A DNA stretch of 64,000 nt, from contig JANVCC010000010.1 of NCBI GenBank assembly GCA_025345505.1, forward strand, positions 42,807,772 through 42,871,771. The letters are read 5' to 3'. Made by a program: the position numbers and the translations under genes. Within the stretch, counting starts at the first letter, position 1, and each line of letters opens with the position of its first letter. The notes beneath the pieces are model-generated. The model saw only the letters and a list, made by a program, of their open reading frames with translations, was not told the DNA's origin and searched no databases. The stretch is from Todiramphus chloris collaris (taxonomy: Eukaryota; Chordata; Aves; Coraciiformes; Alcedinidae). Below, in pieces: positions 25,161-36,100 of this stretch.

Positions 25161-27174
25161 TTTATGAACTAACTGACAGCACTCTCCTTGACTTGTCTCG
25201 GGTCACCAAAAGACCATTTCACTGCAAACACACAAAAAAGGACTAGTCAGGAGTAACCTTTCTCCCCAAAACATGTTTACTTTATTGAGGAGATGGAACT
25301 GTTCCTCCAACGAAAATGAATATTTTTCCCTTCACTGCAGTTTAATTACACCTGCTATCATCTCTTAGATTTGTTAGATACAATTGGTTAAATTGATGAT
25401 TTTCTCAACACAGTTGGTCCCTCCCCAGTCCCTATCCCAAAGGGACTCCTTCCACTTCAGGTGTCTCTGTCCATGGAATTTTATATTCTAATTTAATTTT
25501 TTCTTGGTTTATTTTTGGTTTGGTTTTTTTTTTTCTTTTAAAAAGTTTTACACTCATGATTCAATTATAGTTGAAACCTATCTTCCTTTCTTTTGGATAA
25601 TACCTGATAATTATTCTGTATATTTCACATAAAGAGTGCAAAAATCATGGTTAGTAACCTAGTGGTGTAGTTGTTAAAAATATTTTCACAAAGATGTAAG
25701 TTTTATGAAGATAACTTCACTATAGAAGGGCAATGGCTGGAATTCCTTTTTATCAGATCATCTTGCAGTTAGGAATGGAGAAACAAAGGCCTTCCAATTA
25801 TCCAACAGTGTTTCTAAATCTTATAAAATCTTGCAGATTTTTATCATAAGCACAAATATAAAACAGATACACCAGAATGAATAGATCTTGTTAATGATGG
25901 TTCTGCTTTTCAATCTGGCCAAAAAAGTAATTTCAATGACATTTGATAGGTTAGATTTACACAAAAAAAAATGTTGTCCCCCATCAGAAAAGGAGAATAA
26001 ATATTGAAAAATATCTTTAATACATATAATCCGTTCTTTTTCAAGTACCATTTCAGTAACTAGAAAATTTTTAGTAATTAAGGCTTGCTATGCAAATTTT
26101 CTGTTACTTTTAGGAAATCTGCTGTTACAGCAAAAGTTATAGCTAAGGCAATTTTTTCTTTGGTCTCTGTATGGCCTGTACTACCTACTAAGGCCAAATC
26201 CTTATTGTACATTGCTCATTTGTGTTGAGGAGTCGTACAAATTTGCAGCTGCCAGGAATCTCGATTTATTTAATTAAAAATATACATAATTTAAGTTTAC
26301 AATACCATTATTAACAAAATCCCAGTTTTTAAAAGAAACATCAGCTCAAAACTCTGTAAATTGAAATAGTCACGATTTATGTCACTTAGGTGGGGCTTTA
26401 AAAAGCTTAGCAAAGGATAGCTGTTCTTAAATTCTTACTTAATTCAGGAGATATATTTCTGCAGAATTTTAGTGACAGCACTGTTATCTTTTGTATTTTT
26501 TCAACAACAGAAGTAGTAATGTTAATTTACCATGCTAAAGAAAAATCTGTTTTCATCTTTATTAAAAGGACAATATGATTGTCACCATTTGGTAGACTTC
26601 CACAGAAGCGATCAGTCAAAACACCCTGTCAATAGAAGGGCAGGATTTCTTGCATAGTAATGTCAATGCTAAAAGAACAAGTTCCCCATGGAACTATGAC
26701 TTCCATGTATGAGACACAACAGACTTACATTTTATTTGTTTTATTGGAAAAAATTAAGGCATCACACAGTGGAAAGACTAGTGGATTTTTTTTTTTTTTT
26801 CTCACAGAGTGTTATGAGTAGGCAGCATCAGTCATTTTAATGAAATACTTTACTTTTATGAAAACAATATTTAAAAAAAACCATCTCTGCATGTGTCCTG
26901 AACCAAACAACACGTTCAAAGACATACATTTTAATTAAGACATATATTTTTTAAGTGTTGGGATTATAAAGACAGATGAAAAGACTGCGATAAAAAAAAA
27001 TTTTGCCCCTTCCGGTCTTTCTCCAGGGCTTCTGGAAAAGTTTTTGTGTCTTCTAAGAATTAGTGTAATATTAACAGATTATTTTTGGATTCTGAGTGTA
27101 CAATAATCCAAATTTAAGTATTGGTAGTAAATTAGCTTTGAAGTACTACAACAATGGTTTCTGTTTTGTACACT
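25079..27174. other. AT-rich non-coding DNA
   Basis: No gene or transposon recognised. It includes T-rich runs near 25524-25535 and 26788-26801. The right end is fixed by the TSD of the next LTR. Confidence 0.45.
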
Positions 27175-27643
27175 TGTAGTGGGTCTGGCTGAGCTGCTTT
27201 TCCCCATCCAGCCCTCACGCTGCAGCACTGGGAGCTGGAGGGTGTTGATAACACACCAGTGTTATGACTCCCAGTGCTCACACGGCACCAGAGGATGGGG
27301 GGCAGGATGGGGGAGAAGATACAGCCAACCTGAGCTGACCAGTGGGCTATTCCATACCATATGACGTCAGCTCAACTATAAAGGGAGAGGGCAGGAGGAG
27401 GATAGGGGGGCATTCTGCTTTGTCCTCCAAGCGGCTGCTACGTGTTCCTGGAGCCCTGCTTCCTGGACTCGGCCCGACATCGCCTGTGAACGGGAAGTAG
27501 AAAATAACATCTGGTCTATCATAACCCTCACCCCTTTGCTTTGCGTCTTACTCTCTCCCTGCGTGCCGTGCTGAAGGGGGTCGGGGGGAGTGATAGAAGG
27601 GCTTGGTGGGCACCTGGTGCTGTGCCGGGGTCAACCCACCACA
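27175..27643 (+). mobile_element. Solo LTR, family 3, with perfect TSD, CRE and TATA box
   Basis: The element begins TGTAGTGGGTCTGGCTGAGC and ends GGTCAACCCACCACA. The direct repeat ACACT flanks it (27170-27174 and 27644-27648). It is GC-rich against AT-rich flanks. A perfect cyclic-AMP response element TGACGTCA (27362-27369) lies just before a TATA box TATAAAG (27377-27383), placing the U3/R junction shortly downstream and giving a plus sense. A sibling copy lies at 48787-49249. No internal retroviral region adjoins it, so it is a solo LTR. The plus frame at 27179-27364 is within U3 and is not a gene. Confidence 0.92.
27362..27383 (+). promoter_or_regulatory. CRE (TGACGTCA) plus TATA box in LTR promoter
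   Basis: The 8-bp palindrome TGACGTCA is the consensus CREB/ATF site. It is followed 7 bp later by TATAAAG. Both are intact here, while the sibling LTR at 48.8 kb has TGACATCA and TATAATG. Whether the site is used cannot be told from sequence. Confidence 0.7.
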
Positions 27644-28270
27644 ACACTTTCTTTGGAGTTTCTAACACTAATAAAAAATTTTAGAATCATTGATTATCTG
27701 TAAAAAAAGGAAGATGAAACACTGACAAACATTAAAGGCCATGTGAAAAAAAGAAACAAATATAGGGGTTTCTAAGCTTGATTCAGTTATTACCAATGTC
27801 AGTAAGACCTATTTGCATTGACTGCACAATACTATGGAACAACCTCCTTACCAACAAAAGAAATTGAGATTAAAGATTAGATAAAAGATGATTATTTGAA
27901 AGAGAAAGAATTGAGATCATCATATCGGAGGACTATAACACAGTTTAGAATACTTAAACTTTCATTAAATGCAGATTTGAAGGTTCCAGCAACAAAGAAT
28001 GTTATTACAGCTTTGCCCAAGACATGCAATTTTAGAAGCAGGTTTTTGCAAGAGAGCATATTTATCCAAGACTCCTACTCACTTTTGTATTTTTTTACAG
28101 ACCAATTTTTAGCTGAATTCCAAAGCCCGTTCAAAATTACTGCATGAATCTGGCGTGTTTTTCTACTACCTGGCCGCTGAGACAGTCAATTTTTCTGTTA
28201 CTGGTTCAAATTAGGATTTCTATTAAAGCTTCAAAACATATGCTTTTTTTATTAATCGTACATGATTATA
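27644..28270. other. AT-rich spacer
   Basis: No repeat recognised between the LTR and the CR1. An 83-codon plus frame (27896-28147) has no recognised domain. Confidence 0.4.
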
Positions 28271-29632
28271 TGATCCAGGAAATTATAGACCAGTCAGCCT
28301 CACCTCATTCCCTGGAAAAATAATGGAGCATCTCATTTGGGAGGCCATCTCTAAGCACTTGGAAGAGAAGAGCATTGTCAGGAGTAGTGAGCATGGATTT
28401 ACCAAGGGGAAATCATTTTTGACTAATCTCATAGCTGTCTATGATGTTCTAACTAAATGGATAGATGCAGGGAGAACAGTGGATGTAGTCTACTTTGACT
28501 TTAGCAAGGCTTTTGACACAGTGTCCCATAACATCCTTGTGAGCAAACTCAGGAATTGAGGAGTATAAGAATGAACAGTGATATGGATTAAGAACTGGCT
28601 ACACAACAGAGCCCAAAGAGTGGTGATCAATGGTGCAGGGTCCAGCTGGAGATCTGTAACTAGTGGAGTCCCCCCAGGATCAGTGCTGCGTCTAGTCCTG
28701 TTCAACATCTTTATCAACAACCTTGATGACTGGACAGAGTGTTTTCTCAGCAAGTATGCTGATGACATGGAACTGCGAGGATTGTCTGATTCACCTGAAG
28801 GCTGTGTGACCATTCAGCAAGATTTGGACAGACTGGAGAGCTGTGAAAAGAGGAACCTAATGAGGTTTAACAAGAGCAAGTACAGAGTCCCCTACCTGAG
28901 AAGGAACAATAAAATACACCAGTACAGGTTAGGAGGCAATCTGCTAGAGAATTGCTCCGTAGAAAGGGACCTTGGGGTGCTGATAGACAGCAAGAAATCC
29001 ATGGGACAGCAAAGTGCCCTTGTGTCCAAGAAGGCCAGTGGTATCCTGGGGTGCATTAAGAAGAGTGTGTCCAGCAGATCAAGGGAGGTTCTTCTCCCTC
29101 TCTACTCTGTCCTAGTGAGACCTCACCTGGAGTACTGCATCTAGTTCTGGGCTCCCCAATTCAAGAGAGACAGACATCTACTTGAGAGAGTCCAACGGAG
29201 GGCTACGAGGATGATTAAAGGGCTGGAACACCTGCCTTACGAGGAAAGGCTGAGAGACCTGGGGTTTTTTAGCCTGGAGAAGAGAAGACTGAGAGGGGAT
29301 CTAATTAACATCAATAAATACATAAGGGCTGGGTGTCAAAAAGTCAGTGACAATCTTTTTTCATTTGTGCATTTTGATAGGATAGGGGCATTAGATCCAA
29401 GCTAGAGTATAGGAAGTTCCACCTCAACATGAGGAAGAACTTGTTTACTGTAAGAGCTGTAGAGCATTGGAATAGACTCCCCAGAGAAGTTGTGGAATTT
29501 CCTCTGGAGACTTTCAAGATCTGTCTGGATGCATTTCTGCATGATCTGCTCTAGTTTTGTCCTGCTCTGGCAGGGGGGTTGGACTTGATGATCTTCTGAC
29601 GTTCCTTCCAACCTCTAACATTCTGTGATTTG
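28271..29632 (+). mobile_element. CR1 LINE, 5'-truncated within the RT domain, plus strand
   Basis: The copy enters ORF2 at the [18 protein letters not shown] block (about 28272), covers the polymerase motifs and C-terminal region, and ends with GGGGGGTTGGACTTGATGAT, TTCCTTCCAACCTCTAACAT and TCTGTGATTT at about 29632. It is from a different subfamily than the 9-kb copy (RRNNKIHQYRLG and VRPHLEYC wording). A large block is almost identical to the 48-kb copy, including a shared premature stop at 29142-29144. The minus-strand frames over this stretch are antisense. Confidence 0.95.
28323..29550 (+). pseudogene. CR1 ORF2 RT remnant with intact YADD but several stops
   Basis: Reading one frame: [13 protein letters not shown], motif A VVYFDFSKAFDTV (Asp codon at 28497-28499), then three in-phase stops between 28557 and 28577. 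The frame continues with WIKNWLHNRAQRVVINGA, motif B as SGVPPGSVL (Gln of GVPQGS replaced by Pro) and motif C YADD intact (28755-28766). The part RRNNKIHQYRLGG to LVRPHLEYCI ends at a TAG (29142-29144) where CR1 normally has CAG before the FW residues. [20 protein letters not shown] (from 29211) and a C-terminal EHWNRLPREVVEF-like block follow in changed frames. It is non-functional, although both catalytic Asp positions remain. Confidence 0.88.
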
Positions 29633-32600
29633 GAAAATATTTAGATGCAGTTTTTCAACTCCTGACTGAACTGTTTAACAAAGAATGTTACTTTAGCTGG
29701 GGTAATTTCCTCTGCAACAATTTTAGCACTCTGACATCTTTTTACTCAAGTTTTCAAACCATTTCAGCTACTGCTTTACCTGCCCTCTGAAGAAGGTTTG
29801 AATACATTTGGCAGCCCATACTTGGTAGTTCTAAGGACCGACTTAAGTAATGAATTACATTACTGTGTTTTCTTAATGCTATTTCATCTTCAGATGAACT
29901 TTTAAGTTAGAAGCTATGTATTGCTGTCCCCAAATATTTTTTCTAATAGAGAAATTAAACTGCAGTGGCAAAATAGGTATCCAAAGATTTGATATTTGAG
30001 AGAAGTCTTCTGCCTGTACCTGCTCCTTTTGTCATTATTGTAATCAATAATAATTTCAATAAAATGAAGCACAGATTATAACAATGAGTGGGAAAAAGCG
30101 ATTGGTAGGACTTCAAACAAAAGACAAGCAGAATTGCTTGATTCTGGTATCAGTTGCTCAAGAGCATAATAAACATTATTTCCACCTTATATAAAAATAA
30201 AGAGTAAATCAAAATTGCCCAGAATATTCTTTTGCCCCAGACATCAGACCATGCCCTTATTTCTCTCCACATTCATTGGTGATAGTTTTGGAACCAAACA
30301 GGAAAAAACTGTTCAAATCAGAAATGTGACTCAGGCTGAGTGTATTACTTTTCCTGATGAGAGAGTCTAGAAAGACAAGAATTTCATGTCATGAGTGAAT
30401 TTTTATAGTGTGATTATGTTTGGGTATCCCCAAAAATTTGGGAACTAAAGACAGAAGAATTCTTTCTTACTCCTGCAGAAGACAACAGGTGTTTTTCTGT
30501 GACACTGTTGGGAACAGCAGTGTTTAAAGCAGTCAGTCCTGTTGAGTGACCCATAGATGAGTGTATTCTACATTGATAAATATACTCTCTAACTACTAAT
30601 ATTATTTCTGAAATGCAGCTTCATAGTATGGAGTATGCAGTCATCCCAGATTTTTCGTCCTTATAATTAATCTACGTTTCTTTCAGAAGGTGTAAAATCT
30701 GTTCCTTCATCTGTTTTTCAAAAGATTGGCCTCAATACTTTAGGTTTTCTTCATTTTCGACTTCTTGGCATATTGCAGAAAAAAATGGACAGACTACCCT
30801 CAAGTATCCTGTGTCAGTACATACTGATGCACTGTCTTTCATTTGAGTGTCCTAGAAAACTGCAAAGAAATGCAAATTGACAAAGAAGCTTATGCTGTGT
30901 TGTAAGTGCATCCCCCTTTGAATTCATTGGGTGAGAGATGTTGCCTTATGTTTGAAGGACCTAATAATTTGTATATTCTGGACTTTTAGTACATTTCTGG
31001 TGATCTATGCCAATAACACAAATTGCACACCTCAACTGTCTAATATAAAATGAGAAACTAATACCTTTGGATATGATATCTTCTGTCTTATTTCTTAGCT
31101 TTTAAATATAGCTAGCAATTAAAAATAATGTGGAGAAGAAATAACAATTTAAAAGCACATAAAAATATTTAACAACTTGGAAATGGAGATTTGTGTTTTT
31201 TGATTGCAAGCAGTACCTATCATTTCGCCTGTAGAAAATTCATACCATGTGCAATTCTGTTATTTTTTTATTAATACCAACTTCACATAAGGTTCCCTGG
31301 GAAACTGGAAAGCTACTCTGCAAAGGCTAATGAAAGTTATTGAAACTCTTATTCTACCTCAAGCTGACAAGAAAACTCCATTTAGTTTTTATTAAATTTT
31401 TCCACTGCAATTTTGGATATTTAAAGGAATTCTGTAGCTTCTGTTCACTTCCTACTGTTACCATTAAGTGAAATATTTAGATGTAACTTTAACACAACCT
31501 AACACACTGAAAGGATTTTTCAAATTACACTTGGAAGAGTATTGTAGTGTCACATTTTTATTATGATACAATTTTTGTGCTTCTAAAGAGTGAAAACATA
31601 TGTAGACTGGACTTGTATAGAGACCAGTATATTATACAGTACAGTTTGTATCACCATACGACACTTTGTTCAGTAGAATACAAACTTGTAAGCTGAGAAA
31701 TCTTTAGTATGGAAGGACTAGACTTTCTATATAATATCCAGTTGCCATGGAACACAGTGAAAATTCATAGAGTTTATGTGATGACTAATCTCAGAAAGCT
31801 TTTTGGTCCCAACATCAAAATTCACAGTAAGGCAGACTTCTACCAAAGCCATCCCGAAGGCTTTGAATGAATGCACAATTTATTTTCTTTGTAGGTTTAG
31901 ATATATAAATTTCTCTCAAATTATGCAACTTGTAAATTTACTTTAATATATGCTTACTTTCTTGTATACAAGCTGTTAATTTATTTCAACAATTCAGATA
32001 AACAAGGATAAACAACAGGATAAAAGGCTCGGTGAGGAGGGTCAAACCAATTTTTTTTTGTTGTTTAGTTTTGCTCATTAGTTACAGGAATGAAAGGAAG
32101 AAGATCTTGAAAGGAGAATTATGTAATCATAATGAACACATGAAACAACAAAATAAAGCTTTTCAACAGTATTTTCAATAGTAAGTGATGACTACAAAAT
32201 GCTCCTTGATGTGGTAGTCACATTCTAAGAAACCAGGTTGCTTGAATAAACCTGAGGGGGAACAATGCAGCTTAGAGATCTGCTCAGAGAGGATGTATTC
32301 ATGGTTGATTAAAGTAGTTCAAGAGGTAACTGCATTTTATGTTAAAGTTCAAGATGTGCCTGCATTTTATTTCCTTTTATTCGCCAATGCAATTTTTCTT
32401 CATGTTTAATGCAGTGATACTCAAAAAAAAGACGAAAAGTTACTGACTTTGCATGTTACATGACTTAGGATATAAACTCTTAGCATAATAAAGAAGTATA
32501 ATTTTCTTTAATATTGTCAATGAAATATTAAATGCATGTCTGTGTAATGGTTGCTTGTAACTTTGTCTAACATATTATCCCTTAAAAGTGACTCTGTCCT

Positions 32601-34979
32601 TATGCACTGTTCTGCATAGTTCTGTGGTTTCATGGAGTGTGAGGAAGATTGTGCAAGCTCTTGGATAGAAGTCTAGTTATTCCCTAGGGAATATAAGAAT
32701 GGAACCTCTGACAAAAGTACATATTTCTTTTGACCATACTCTCAGTGAGAAGAGCAAATGAACTTATTCCTTTAAAGTAAGCAACTATTATTCCTTTCCC
32801 AAATACTAGGTTCAGATTCGAGGACTGATCTCTCTTTTACTGTGTTTCACAAATGCTGCTGAGAAGGGTTTTCAACTACATTTAAATCAAGAACCAAAAC
32901 AAAGACCCGAGAGGTAATATGATTGCAATTAAAATAAACTGAATCTTGTCCCTTCACAATCCTTTTTTAGTAACTTTACTTTCAGTCATAAAAAGAGCAC
33001 AGCCTTTAGCTTGTTTTCTGAAAGAGCGTCTGCTTTTACATGTCTCGTGGAATAAAGCTCTTTTAACTTCACATCTGCATTTGAATGTAAAGCACATAAG
33101 CCAATTTCCAACCTCTAAAGCCTAGAGACGTTAGTTGGTCCAGGCTGCATCATCTCAGCTCTAAGACTCTACATGAGAAGACAAATTCTGATTTTCTCCC
33201 ATAAGGCTTCTACCTGGGACACATTCCCAACTACTCCTGATGGTGATGATTATTTTCTTCTTTTTATCACTTAAATATATGCCATGTTCCATAAGATTCA
33301 TTTGCTTGAAATGGAGAAATGACTTCGATATTCAAATAAATGTATCTATATCCTCTCATATTGTGTCTCATGTTTGTACTGATAAGCAGTTTTTCGCGCT
33401 CCATGCCAGAGTGTAGTTAGCTAGTCCTAAGACTTCCCCCCAAGAGTGATTGGATAAGGACCAATATTTTTATATACTGTGTTGTTCTGTTTTCTGGCTG
33501 AAAGTAAAGTGAGATTACTGCCACTATACACATCTGAAACTCAGTGGCTGAGTAGCCAAGACAGATTTTCTTAAAAGCATGTAGACATTTGGCAAATCAG
33601 GTATGATTTCCATTTGTCTGACTTCTTTTTTATGTAATAAAAGATCACATCATAGAAAACAGAGCATTTGAAAGGTTATAAGTAGTCTTTCCACTTCTTT
33701 TCACTCACAGACTTGTTTTCAAGGGGTTTTAGTGGTGGCTTTTAAAGGTATTGAAGATATTACTTGTAGAAAAAGTAAAAGGCTCTCTTTGAAATTCTCC
33801 CAGAAGATATCATCAGTATTTCTACAGGAAATTTATTTTTATATTCTGTAAATTTTTTTTTAAGAGAGAGCTGTAACGACAGATCTCAATCATAGATTCT
33901 GAAATACTTATCTGCCTACTGACTTGTAGGCAGGCATGAAAGCTAAAATGAGCACCATACATTGCTTCCTTTCATACCGTGAAGAATCCAGTGCCTGTAC
34001 CAGTTACACAATTACATTTTTTTTTGTAGCAAATTGGCTATGAATTGGACAGATAATTGCCTTTCTATTTTATTTTTTATGAACCAAAATAAGAAAATTG
34101 ATGTAATCTCCCTCTAATCTCTAAAACAAAAGTCTATGTGTGAAAAAAAAAGGTGGTAGGTATGTTTCTATCTGTTCAAAGAAATATCTATCTTGGGAGG
34201 AATTTAATGAATTTTCCACTTGCATGTCATAAATCTTTATAATGAAATTGCTGAATTGGAAGATGCACATTGCAAAAACTGACCAAAAGTTAATACCCAT
34301 ACCCTCTTTCCATGGAAAATTATTGTAAACTTACTCATTATAAAATGAGCCCTGATAGAATCCCTTGGAGATTGTAGCTATATTTACAGTCATAGGCCTC
34401 ATTACTATGTGCATTAAAACAATTTTGCAGCACCATAGTTGCATAAATTTATACTTTCATTCAATTTTTTGCTTATGTATGTGTTAAAACTGATAGATGG
34501 GGCATAAATAATTACAACCCTTTACTGAAAGAGATTCTGATCAGATAAAATCAGGAAATAAAGATTTTTTCATTTTACTTACAAAAAAGTCCTTTGTGGT
34601 TTTATTGTAAGGTAGTTTTCATATTAATAGGATCTCCCCATTCTTTTCTCTATAAGATGGAGGAGAACACAAGTTTTTTTGAAACTTAAAACCAGACAAA
34701 AGTCCCCTGAATTTTCAGGTACTCTATAGCTTTGTAGAAATAAAAAGAAACTTAAAAAAAAAAAAAAAAGTAAAGTGCCACAGATTATTGTTTGCGTAAT
34801 TCACTGTTTTCACTTCTAATAATATCTAAAATAGTTTACACAAGTTCTGTTTCTGTTTTTCTCTGAGGACTTGGTACCATATTTATTACTAATTGTTTGT
34901 TAAAAAGCATGGAGAGATCAGTTTGGTGTGTGTTTACAGTCTGCAGGTTGTGGGGATGGGTGAAGTGTTGATTAGCATC
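29633..34979. other. 5.3 kb without recognisable transposon or gene
   Basis: AT-rich throughout. There is no CR1 or LTR block on either strand and no open frame worth listing. A 30-bp tandem duplication occurs at 32310-32370 and homopolymer A runs near 34144-34151 and 34754-34769. This is one of the two long repeat-poor stretches of the window. Confidence 0.5.
32310..32370. repeat. Imperfect 30-bp tandem duplication
   Basis: TTAAAGTAGTTCAAGAGGTA plus ACTGCATTTTAT is followed directly by GTTAAAGTTCAAGATGTGCC plus TGCATTTTAT. The two units differ at a handful of positions, so the duplication is not recent. Confidence 0.75.
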
Positions 34980-35289
34980 TGTATTAGGTTTGCATGGCAA
35001 GGTTTTGGTCATGCAGGGGCTACAGGGGTGGATTCTGTGAGAAGCTGCTAGAAGCCTCCCCTTTGTCCAGTAAAGGCAGTACCAGCCATCTTCAAGAGAG
35101 ACCCATCACTGGACAAGGCTGAGCCCATCAGCGACAGCGGTAGTGTCTCTGGGATAACATAGTTAAGAATGGGGAAAAAAATCTTTCAGAACAAAACCAG
35201 CAATTGCAGCTGAAGAGAGGAGTGAGAAAATGCAAGAGAAATAACTGCAAACATGAAGGTCAGTGAAGAAGAAAGGGGAGGAGGTGCTT

Positions 35290-35720
35290 CAGGAGCCAGA
35301 GCAGAGATTCCTGTGCAGCCAGTGGTGAAGAGCATAGTGAGGCAGGCTGTGTCTCTGCAGCCTATGGAGGCTTACAGTGGAGCAGATACCCACCTGCAAC
35401 CTGTGAAGGACCCCACACCAGAGCAGGCGGATGACCAAAGGAGGCTGTGACCCCATGGGAAGCCCATGGTGGAGCAAGCTCCTGGCAGGACCTGTGGACC
35501 CATGGAGTAAGGACTCCAGTTTGAAGAAGGTTTGGTGGCAGGACTTGTGACTGTGTGGAAGACCCACTATGGAGCGATCTGCTCCTGAAGCACTAAACAC
35601 TGTAGAAAAGACCCACACTGGAGCAGTTTCTGAAGAATTAAAGCCCATGGGAAAGACTCTTTCTGGAGAAGTTCATGGAGAATTATCTCCCATGGAATGG
35701 ACCCCATGCTGGAGAAGAAG
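35290..35720 (+). repeat. Internal degenerate tandem repeats in LTR U3
   Basis: Variants of GCCCATGG...GGAGCA(A/G)...GAAG(A/G)A recur about every 45-70 bp: CCTATGGAGG, ACCCCATGGGAAGCCCATGG, ACCCACTATGGAGCG, AAGACCCACACTGGAGCAG, AAGCCCATGGGAAAGAC, TCCCATGGAATGGACCCCA. This is an array of diverged units inside the LTR. Confidence 0.7.
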
Positions 35721-35926
35721 AAGAGTGTGAGGAATCCTCCCTCTGAGGAGAAAGGAATAGCAGAAACAATATATTGAATTGACTGCAACCCTCATTCTCT
35801 GTGCTGCTTTGGGGAAGGAGGTAGAGCAAATCAAATTGAAGTTAGGCCTGGGAAGAAGGGAGGTGGCGGGGAAGGTGTTTTAAGATTTGGTTTTATTTCT
35901 CATTATCCTACTCTGATTTGATTGGT

Positions 35927-35932
35927 AATAAA
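35927..35932 (+). promoter_or_regulatory. Polyadenylation signal AATAAA in family-4 LTR
   Basis: A canonical AATAAA lies in GGTAATAAATTGAAC about 170 bp before the LTR end. It confirms the plus sense. Confidence 0.6.
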
Positions 35933-36100
35933 TTGAACAAACTTCCACAAGTCCATTCTGTTTTGCCCATGACAGTAATGGGTGAGTGATCTCACCCAGA
36001 AGTCTTTTGTCATATTTTCTCTCCCCATCCAATTGAGGAAGGGGAGTGATAGGGCAGCATTGGTGGGCACTTGGCATCCAGCCAAGGTCAACCCATCACA

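Larger units (their letters stand above)
34980..36100 (+). mobile_element. Long solo LTR, family 4 (ERVL-like by structure)
   Basis: It begins TGTATTAGGTTTGCATGGCA and ends GGTCAACCCATCACA. The interior has a repeated theme of about 40-60 bp (CCCATGG, GGAGCAG, GGACTTGTGACC, GAAGACCCAC) from 35290 to 35720, an AATAAA signal (35927-35932) and a 3' part (GGGGAGTGATAGGGCAGC, GGTGGGCACTTGGCATCCAG) resembling the end of the family-3 LTR. Sense is plus. The expected 5-bp TSD is absent at these edges, but GAAGTGTT occurs at 34962-34969 and 36101-36108, so the 5' edge may lie about 10 bp further left. The open frames at 35253-35450 (plus) and 35289-35648 (minus) come from the internal GC-rich repeats. 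The ERVL label is tentative. Confidence 0.85.

Noticed and set aside
35253..35648. Overlapping open frames on both strands (65 and 119 codons)
   Set aside because: Both fall in the tandem-repeat part of the family-4 LTR and reflect its GC-rich repeats.
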